Assembly: GCA_028703495.1 (NCBI GenBank)
Contig: JAQVMT010000019.1
Span: forward strand, 1-38,948
Reading direction: 5' to 3'
DNA: 38,948 nucleotides
DNA from: Clostridia bacterium
GTDB lineage: Bacteria > Bacillota > Clostridia > Christensenellales > CAG-314
Shown here: one piece after another, positions 32,898 to 38,948 of the stretch
How positions within the stretch are numbered: position 1 is the first letter of the stretch
Layout of the letters: each line of letters begins with the position of its first letter
Translations under genes and position numbers: made by a program
Notes under the pieces: model-generated
Seen by the model: the letters and a program-made list of their open reading frames with translations, nothing else
Told to the model about the DNA's origin: nothing
Database searches by the model: none

Positions 32898-33547
32898 AAT
32901 ATTGGATACGTCTAATTCGCCCGACATAAGGCGAGGTAAAAGCAGGTCTCGCAAAGATGATAGATTGACAATTTCAAAACAATTGCGAGAAATAGTGTCG
33001 AATAATGGTCGGGTTATGTCGCAGTATTGCGCTACAAAGGCTCCTGAAGGTAATGCGAGCGGTAAAGTTTCAACATTATTTTTGTTAATGTGTTGTTGAG
33101 CACCGCCAGTCTGATGCGATGTAAGTGTTTTGATGTTCTCTATTACAAAGGGATATATGAATTCATACGGAATGGCTTCATTTGGAACAATGCCAACAAC
33201 CGATTGATTAGCACAGCTGTCAATCTCCAAAAGACTTACTTTTCCGAGCGTTGCACCTGTTATTGCAATTACAGTTGTTTTTGCTGGAAGCAATTTGGTT
33301 GCAGACCGCTTAAGACCTAATTCTGTAATCATTTCACTTGGAGCGGTAATACGAAACTGATTAACAGTGCCAGAATTAATCCAAGGAATCGTTCCATTCC
33401 AGTATTCTGGCTTATTACGGTTTGGCGTACCGCCAAGAACACAATCGCAAACTTGCCCCAAGGTGGTTTGGCTAATAACTTCATAATTGTTATTGACGAA
33501 GAAGCTACGATAGATTGCTTGAGCTTGTTGCTGTAAATTATCGTTTA
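32889..33547 (-). CDS. Silent inverted HsdS C-terminal half cassette (TRD2-Y)
   Basis: A minus-strand open frame encoding the second half of an HsdS. It begins at core f with LNDNLQQQAQAIYRSFFV, has a TRD (Y) different from X (TLGQVCDCVLGGTPNRNKPE, GATLGKVSLLEIDS) and ends with LRDLLLPRLMSGELDVSNI. The frame stays open upstream to a TTG at 33635, but those residues come from the hsdR promoter region and are not HsdS-like, and no ribosome binding site is seen. It therefore acts as a storage cassette that becomes expressed only when flipped (e/f) or moved behind TRD1-A by recombination at a. Confidence 0.9.
33534..33547 (-). repeat. Recombination core f (start of the inverted cassette)
   Basis: Core in inverted orientation, 14 of 15 bp (the outermost base differs). 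It sits 33 nt before the -35 of the hsdR promoter, so inversion with e or a leaves that promoter intact. Confidence 0.75.
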
Positions 33548-33579
33548 GCGTAGAAATTGTTGAGAAGACAGACAGATGC

Positions 33580-33608
33580 TTGCATAGTGAGCGAAAATCA
33601 AGTATAAT
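33580..33608 (+). promoter_or_regulatory. Promoter of hsdR
   Basis: TTGCAT 33580-33585 and TATAAT 33603-33608, spacer 17 nt, start site near 33615. It lies just outside the invertible cassette, so hsdR can be expressed independently of the state of hsdS. Confidence 0.65.
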
Positions 33609-33653
33609 TATTGCATAATCGACTCGGAAATGCAATAGTAAAGGAGAAACAGA

Positions 33654-36600
33654 ATGCCTTACACAGAGGATTCCTACGAACAGTCAATTCTCGAACTATT
33701 TAAGGGAATGGGCTATGAATATGCATATGGACCGGAGATTGACAGGGACTTTTATTGCCCACTTTATGAGTCAGTCTTGCAGGAGTCGCTTTATCGAATC
33801 AACAAAGGATTGCCCACAGACGCAATAGCCGATGCGATATATAAGCTAAAAAACTTTGAAAGTGCCGAATTGGTTCAAAAAAATGCGGTATTCATGGATT
33901 ATTTGCAAAACGGCATTCGTGTGAAGTATTACGAAAAGGGCGAGGAGCGTTCGACTATTGCATATTTGGTGGATTATGCCAACCCGGATAACAACTCTTT
34001 CATTGTAGCAAACCAATGGACATTTATAGAAAACAGCAACAAGAGACCGGATGTCATTCTTTTCATTAACGGATTACCGCTTGTCGTGGTGGAGCTGAAA
34101 TCGCCGTCCAGAGAGCAAACGGATGTGTCGGATGCCTATAGGCAGCTTCGCAACTATATGACAGAAATACCGTCAATGTTTATATACAACGCAATATGCG
34201 TTATGAGCGACCAACTTACTTCTAAGGCGGGAACGATAACCTCAGGCGAAGACCGCTTTATGGAGTGGAAGACCAAAGACGGAAGCTATGAAGAAACGCA
34301 ATATGCTCATTTTGATACATTCTTCGAGGGTATGTTTGAAAAGGCAAGACTACTCGACATTATAAAGAATTTTATTTGTTTTTCAAACGACGGAATAACA
34401 AACGTCAAGATACTTGCGGCTTATCACCAATATTTTGCAGTTAAAAAGGCAATTGAATCAACCAAAAAAGCAACCATTACGGATGGCAAAGCAGGTGTCT
34501 TTTGGCATACGCAGGGTAGTGGAAAGTCGCTTTCAATGGTCTTCTATGCGCAGTTGTTACAGAAAAACCTAAACAGTCCGACAATAGTAGTCATTACGGA
34601 CAGAAACGACCTTGACGACCAATTGTTCGGTCAGTTTGCAAGATGTAAAGATTTCTTGCGTCAGACCCCGGTGCAAGCAGACAGCAGAGAACACTTAAAA
34701 GAATTGCTCTTGGGTAGGAAAGCAAACGGCATTATTTTTACAACAATGCAAAAGTTTGAGGAGTCTTTTGATGTTCTTTCCGACCGCCGAAATATAATCG
34801 TAATGGCAGACGAAGCACACCGAGGACAGTACGGTTTAGAAGAAAAGGTTGATGCTAAGACAGGCGCAATTAAGGTCGGCACGGCAAGGATAATCAGAAA
34901 CAGTCTGCCAAATGCTTCATACATAGGCTTTACGGGAACACCTATATCCCAAAAAGACCGCAGCACGAGAGAGGTGTTCGGAAACTATATTGACGTTTAT
35001 GACATGACGCAGGCGGTTGAAGACGGAGCAACCCGTCCGGTGTATTACGAGAGCCGTGTCATTAAGTTAAAACTTGACGAAACGACGTTAAAACTCATCG
35101 ATACCGAATATGAAATAATGGCGAATAACGCCGACCCGGAAGTAATCGAAAAGAGCAAAAGAGAGCTCGGACAGATGGAGGCAATTCTCGGAAACGAGTC
35201 GACTATAGATTCTTTGGTAAAGGATATTATTGACCATTACGAAAACAACAGGGCATATTTGCTGACCGGAAAAGCTATGATAGTATCCTATTCGCGCCCG
35301 ATTGCTATGAAGATATACAAAAGGATACTCGAATTGCGTCCAGACTGGGATAAAAAAGTCGGTGTCGTAATGACAGCAGGAAATAACGACCCCGAAGAGT
35401 GGCGTTCCATTATTGGGAATAAAACCCATAAAGAGGAACTGGCTCAAAGGTTTAAGGATAACAACGACCCGTTCAAAATTGCTATCGTTGTAGATATGTG
35501 GCTCACAGGATTTGACGTTCCGTCACTTGCCACCATGTACATATACAAGCCGATGGAAGGTCATAACCTTATGCAAGCAATAGCCAGAGTCAACCGTGTG
35601 TTTAAGGACAAAGAGGGCGGACTCATTGTAGACTATGTAGGCATAGCTTCGGCTCTTAAACAAGCGATGAATGACTATACGGTCAGAGATAAAAAGAACT
35701 ACGGCGATACCAATGTAGAGAAAGTTGCGTATCCGAAATTCATTGAAAAACTGACAATATGCCGTGACCTATTCCACGGGTTTGACTACACCGCATTTAT
35801 GACGGGAACGAACCTTGAACGTGCGAAAGCAATAAGCGGAGCGGTCAATTTTATTGTAGCACCTGATAGAGAAACGGAAAGGGATGCTTACGTCAAAGAA
35901 GCTCTCATGCTTCACCAGGCGCTGTCCTTGTGTTCATCAATAGTAGAGGAACAGCTCCGTATCGAAGCTGCATTTTTTGAAGCGGTCAGAGTTATGGTCA
36001 TGCGGTTAATCAATATCGGACCGGGACCGAAGATTTCGCTTACGGAAATGAATAAGCGAATCAATGAGCTGTTAAAGCAAAGTATAAAGAGCGACGGCGT
36101 AATAAATCTATTTACCGATGTCAACGAAGAGTTTTCATTATTCGACCCTAAGTTCCTTATGGAAATAGCGAAGATGAAGGAAAAAAACCTTGCCGTAGAG
36201 TTGTTAAAGAAGTTGATAGCCGAGCAGGTGTCGGTTTACAAAAGGTCAAACGTTGTCAAGTCGGAAAAGTTCAGCGAGATAATGCAACAGGCAATGAACC
36301 GCTACCTAAACGGAATGCTGACAAATGAGCAGGTTATTGAAGAGTTGATAAAACTTGCTAAGCAAATCAGCGATGCCAACAAGGAAGGAAACAGCCTCGG
36401 ACTTAATGCAGACGAATTGGCATTTTATGATGCCTTAACCAAGCCTCAAGCAATAAAGGACTTTTACCAGAATAATGAGCTCATAGCCATTACAAAGGAA
36501 CTGACTGAAACGCTCCGTAAAAACCAAACAATCGATTGGCAAAAGCGTGAGTCAGCACGGGCAAAAATGAGAATGCTGATTAAAAAACTATTGAAGCATC

Positions 36601-36689
36601 ACAAATATCCGCCGGAAGGAATGGAGGATGCGGTTCAGACGGTTATGACTCAATGTGAGCTTTGGGCAGACAGTAATATTGAGGAATAA
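33654..36689 (+). CDS. hsdR: Type I restriction endonuclease subunit R
   Basis: A 1011-residue motor and nuclease subunit. The N-terminal HSDR_N domain carries the PD-(D/E)xK active site, seen as VVVELKSPS with Glu147 and Lys149. The SF2 helicase part has Walker A GSGKS (288-292), DEAH box (386-389), motif III FTGTPIS and motif VI-like QAIARVNRVF. A helical C-terminal domain binds the HsdM/HsdS core. Length is typical (about 1000). The start ATG 33654 has AAAGGAGAAA upstream, and a separate promoter precedes it. It is the last gene of the system; the order here is hsdM, hsdS and shuffling region, hsdR. Confidence 0.97.
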   Translation: MPYTEDSYEQSILELFKGMGYEYAYGPEIDRDFYCPLYESVLQESLYRINKGLPTDAIADAIYKLKNFESAELVQKNAVFMDYLQNGIRVKYYEKGEERSTIAYLVDYANPDNNSFIVANQWTFIENSNKRPDVILFINGLPLVVVELKSPSREQTDVSDAYRQLRNYMTEIPSMFIYNAICVMSDQLTSKAGTITSGEDRFMEWKTKDGSYEETQYAHFDTFFEGMFEKARLLDIIKNFICFSNDGITNVKILAAYHQYFAVKKAIESTKKATITDGKAGVFWHTQGSGKSLSMVFYAQLLQKNLNSPTIVVITDRNDLDDQLFGQFARCKDFLRQTPVQADSREHLKELLLGRKANGIIFTTMQKFEESFDVLSDRRNIIVMADEAHRGQYGLEEKVDAKTGAIKVGTARIIRNSLPNASYIGFTGTPISQKDRSTREVFGNYIDVYDMTQAVEDGATRPVYYESRVIKLKLDETTLKLIDTEYEIMANNADPEVIEKSKRELGQMEAILGNESTIDSLVKDIIDHYENNRAYLLTGKAMIVSYSRPIAMKIYKRILELRPDWDKKVGVVMTAGNNDPEEWRSIIGNKTHKEELAQRFKDNNDPFKIAIVVDMWLTGFDVPSLATMYIYKPMEGHNLMQAIARVNRVFKDKEGGLIVDYVGIASALKQAMNDYTVRDKKNYGDTNVEKVAYPKFIEKLTICRDLFHGFDYTAFMTGTNLERAKAISGAVNFIVAPDRETERDAYVKEALMLHQALSLCSSIVEEQLRIEAAFFEAVRVMVMRLINIGPGPKISLTEMNKRINELLKQSIKSDGVINLFTDVNEEFSLFDPKFLMEIAKMKEKNLAVELLKKLIAEQVSVYKRSNVVKSEKFSEIMQQAMNRYLNGMLTNEQVIEELIKLAKQISDANKEGNSLGLNADELAFYDALTKPQAIKDFYQNNELIAITKELTETLRKNQTIDWQKRESARAKMRMLIKKLLKHHKYPPEGMEDAVQTVMTQCELWADSNIEE

Positions 36690-36752
36690 CGGTTTATTCC
36701 CTTTTTGCGAATTAGAGTATTTGCATTTGGCAAGGGTAAAAAGGAGTTGTTT

Positions 36753-37313
36753 ATGCGCGAAAAGACTAAGGTTATTTTAGCTCTTACATTATTGATTGGG
36801 ATTCTTTTATTTGCACTGGGATTGGGAAAAATAATTGTTAATAACCAAGCATACGATGTACCAGTTTACATATCAGATAATTTTACTGTCACTGGTTATT
36901 CCACGTATACTGTGCAGGGTTCCCTTACGAACAGAATGTCAAATGATATATTGATAGAGAGAATAGAAGTGAATTTATCAGGAAGTGATGGAAGAAATCA
37001 TTGGTCAGCCACTTGGACGAAGAGAGATATATTAATACCGGCAAACGAAACTATACGTCTGTATGAAAGTGATTTGACCTATTCATTCAACGCCACAGGT
37101 TATACTGCAGAAGGCTGTTTGACAGATGCAACCGTGAGTGATTGTATCATTGACGGTGTTTCTTACAAACTGAAGTATTCCGAGAATGGTCAGGACTTTT
37201 CAAGGCAAGGTGATGATAATGGTACTTCTGTTTTGATTCTCGTAGGAGGGATAATTCTGCTTTTAGTATCAGGGGGAATAATTGTATACCTGTTCAAAAC
37301 GAGAAATAATTAA
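36753..37313 (+). CDS. Membrane protein of unknown function with FxLYD-like ectodomain
   Basis: A 186-residue protein with a TM segment near the N-terminus (VILALTLLIGILLFALGLG), an outside domain of about 120 residues and a C-terminal TM segment (VLILVGGIILLLVSGGIIVY) before KTRNN. The outer domain has the strand pattern of small FxLYD/DUF-type beta-sandwiches (TVQGSLTNRMSNDILIERIE, DILIPANETIRL). I chose ATG 36753 because AAAGGAG lies just upstream; the open frame to 36705 starts at TTG without a site. It lies 63 nt after hsdR, so it may be a passenger of the island. I recognise no specific family. Confidence 0.7.
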   Translation: MREKTKVILALTLLIGILLFALGLGKIIVNNQAYDVPVYISDNFTVTGYSTYTVQGSLTNRMSNDILIERIEVNLSGSDGRNHWSATWTKRDILIPANETIRLYESDLTYSFNATGYTAEGCLTDATVSDCIIDGVSYKLKYSENGQDFSRQGDDNGTSVLILVGGIILLLVSGGIIVYLFKTRNN

Positions 37314-37352
37314 AGACCATAGCAGTATGCATAGAATAGCGGAGGTGGTATA

Positions 37353-37943
37353 ATGAAAAGAGAAAATGTCTTTCTGATAGGGATTATTTGCGGAATATGC
37401 TCAATTGCCGCAGGCTTCATCGTTCTTTTTGCTGCAAGGAATTATAACGTAAGTGGCTTTTTGATGTGTCTCGGACTGGTGCTCCTGATAGTGTTTTCAA
37501 TATTAATGGCAAAAAGAAGAAAAGCAAATAAAGAGGCAGGAATACCGTCAAAACCCGTTAACAAAAAAAGAATAGTCATAATAGCCGTTTCTGCATTGTT
37601 GGTGCTTGCTATCGGTGGTACGATTTGGGGAGTGACCGCTACCCAGTGGGAAAGAGATTTCAAAGTAACCTATAAAGAGTACAATTCAGAGGGCAAGTAT
37701 AAACTATACGAGATAGAAAACAAAACCAATAAAACCTTTGATAGCGTTTACCTTGTTTTCAAGGTGAAGACCTGGCAGGGCAAATCATTCACCTATAAGG
37801 AAATAGCCGCTTTGTCTATGGAAGCGGGAGAGGTTGAGGAATTTAAGCTTTACAGTAGAAGAATACAGGAATTTCTTGACGAGCAAGAAGAAGGACTTCA
37901 GTATTGGTCGGCAGAAATAGTGAGAATAAAGTATAAGCGATAA
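37353..37943 (+). CDS. Membrane protein of unknown function, three TM segments
   Basis: A 196-residue protein with hydrophobic helices at about 6-27 (FLIGIICGICSIAAGFIVLF), 34-51 (SGFLMCLGLVLLIVFSIL) and 73-91 (IVIIAVSALLVLAIGGTI). The C-terminal domain has a beta-sandwich-like pattern (YEIENKTNKTFDSVYLVFKV, LSMEAGEVEEFKLYSR) similar in style to the outer domain of the preceding protein. The start ATG 37353 has GGAGGTGG upstream. A 39-nt gap suggests one operon with the gene before it. Function unknown. Confidence 0.7.
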   Translation: MKRENVFLIGIICGICSIAAGFIVLFAARNYNVSGFLMCLGLVLLIVFSILMAKRRKANKEAGIPSKPVNKKRIVIIAVSALLVLAIGGTIWGVTATQWERDFKVTYKEYNSEGKYKLYEIENKTNKTFDSVYLVFKVKTWQGKSFTYKEIAALSMEAGEVEEFKLYSRRIQEFLDEQEEGLQYWSAEIVRIKYKR

Positions 37944-37945
37944 AG

Positions 37946-37974
37946 AGGTTTGTACTAAAATGTAGTACAAACCT
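37946..37974. terminator. Perfect 12-bp hairpin between membrane protein and lipoprotein genes
   Basis: AGGTTTGTACTA (37946-37957) pairs perfectly with 37963-37974 around the loop AAATG, starting 3 nt after the stop of the preceding gene. No T tract follows on the plus strand, so it may stabilise an mRNA end or act as a protein site rather than as a classic terminator. Confidence 0.45.
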
Positions 37975-38025
37975 AAATAAAAATACAATGACGTCAACAA
38001 CACACATAAATCGAAGGAGGCGAAT

Positions 38026-38948
38026 ATGAAAAAGGTATATAGTATAGCACTATGTTTGCTAATATCGCTGTTGCTTACGCTGACCGCTTGCGGACAGACA
38101 GGAGTAACGATAACAGTGAGCTTTCAGGTTGAGGGAGCGCAGTATCATTCAACCTCAACAGCGCAAGGGAAAATGCCCACAATGCCCACCGACCCAAGCA
38201 AAGAGGGATATGCCTTTGACGCTTGGTATTACGATGACGGCATTTGGGAAAAACCTATGACGGCACAGTCATTTTTGGACTTGCCCATTACAGAGAATAT
38301 GACCGTAACGGTTTATGCTCATTTTACTGAAAACGAACCTGAACCTCAAGGAATGAATTTTGAGGAAGCCATAGCAGCATATAAATCGAGAACCTCATTT
38401 TACATCACTTTTGATGCTACGATTAACGGTATTACAGCCAACGATATAGAGTGGTATGAGGATTCAGATACACTTATAGTAAAGACAATAGCCGTAATAG
38501 GTGAGCCTGCCGTGACGTGGTATATAGATAAGGCGGCAAACAAAACATACCGAGTGGACACGGCTCAGCAGAGACTAATACCAGCAGATACCGGCATGGT
38601 GAACCTTGTACCCCCGATTTCCGGTAGCGGAACAGATGGTACTATTACCATTGAATCAAAAACCTATCCGTGCAAGGATTTCGTGATTGAGGCAGATGTG
38701 ACCGCAAGGTTCGTAAACGACAGGAATAAGTTGTTTGCTATCGTATTCACAGGTGCTACAGTAACGCAAACACGAATATATAGCGATGTGTTCATTTCCA
38801 AGGCTATTCCTACGACAAGCGACCTCTATGGAGTAGCAGATTACGAAAAGAGTAATTGGATAGCAATGACCGTATTATCGGAGTCGATGTCTCCGACTTT
38901 AGTGATGGGAGAAACATATTATTTTGAGCCTGTAGACGTTTCGACATT
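38026..38948 (+). CDS. Lipoprotein with an InlB-type repeat, 3' end outside window
   Basis: At least 307 residues, running off the window. The signal peptide ends with lipobox LTAC (Cys22). An InlB B-repeat/Listeria-Bacteroides-type unit follows (about 30-105): AQGKMPTMPTDPSKEGYAFD, then AWYYDDGIWEKPMT and TVTVYAHF. The rest is a beta-rich domain I do not recognise, with segments such as ITFDATINGI and FVIEADVTARF. The start ATG 38026 has GAAGGAGG upstream. It resembles the lipoprotein at 19.6 kb in layout (lipobox followed by the same repeat type) but not in its C-terminal part. Confidence 0.85.
   Translation, partial: MKKVYSIALCLLISLLLTLTACGQTGVTITVSFQVEGAQYHSTSTAQGKMPTMPTDPSKEGYAFDAWYYDDGIWEKPMTAQSFLDLPITENMTVTVYAHFTENEPEPQGMNFEEAIAAYKSRTSFYITFDATINGITANDIEWYEDSDTLIVKTIAVIGEPAVTWYIDKAANKTYRVDTAQQRLIPADTGMVNLVPPISGSGTDGTITIESKTYPCKDFVIEADVTARFVNDRNKLFAIVFTGATVTQTRIYSDVFISKAIPTTSDLYGVADYEKSNWIAMTVLSESMSPTLVMGETYYFEPVDVST

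Noticed and set aside
33548..33635. N-terminal extension of the inverted TRD2-Y cassette to a TTG start
   Set aside because: These codons are the reverse of the hsdR promoter region and do not resemble HsdS, so the cassette is treated as starting at core f.

Overview
The window looks like a chromosomal segment of a low-to-moderate GC member of the Bacillota (Clostridia-like). The evidence is Gram-positive-style Shine-Dalgarno sites (AGGAGG-like), consensus sigma-A promoters, an RNase J gene, a trmR-trhP tRNA-modification pair, a C-terminal tRNA-binding domain on MetG, a BspA-type surface protease and InlB-repeat lipoproteins. Stop usage is standard (TAA, TAG and TGA all end genes). I cannot name a genus or species.

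Left part (1-12.0 kb) is housekeeping. It holds the 3' end of metG, tatD, a flavodoxin-fold reductase, a minus-strand block (rnj, trmR, trhP) for RNA processing and wobble-uridine modification, a serC-serA-type operon for serine synthesis, and a Ddl-like ATP-grasp ligase. Structured non-coding DNA sits between rnj and trmR.

Middle part (12.2-22.4 kb) is a surface/secretion locus. A MarR regulator is divergent from a 2162-residue subtilase with PA, Ig-like and leucine-rich-repeat regions and a C-terminal membrane anchor. A repeat-bearing lipoprotein follows, then a second MarR-type regulator. Beyond that lie three diverged tandem repeats of about 85 nt and a tRNA-Ser(CGA).

Right part (22.6-38.9 kb) is an accessory island, all on the plus strand apart from one inverted cassette. 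It begins just after the tRNA-Ser gene and contains a WYL-domain regulator, two unknown proteins (one membrane, one basic), an XRE-type small protein, a GIY-YIG protein with a RAMA/DUF4357-like tail, and a complete type I restriction-modification system. After hsdR come two unknown membrane proteins and a lipoprotein that runs off the end.

The most striking feature is the hsdS region (27.3-33.6 kb). It holds two complete hsdS genes, one N-terminal half, one inverted C-terminal half, two identical tyrosine recombinase genes and two identical 56-residue ORFs. All junctions fall on a short repeated core (six copies, a-f). A 2545-bp unit, including the recombinase, is present twice in perfect tandem, and its edges coincide exactly with this core. 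This looks like a shuffling specificity locus in which an excised recombinase-bearing circle has re-entered at its own site, or an assembly through a mixed population of rearranged forms. Either reading implies active site-specific rearrangement of DNA specificity.
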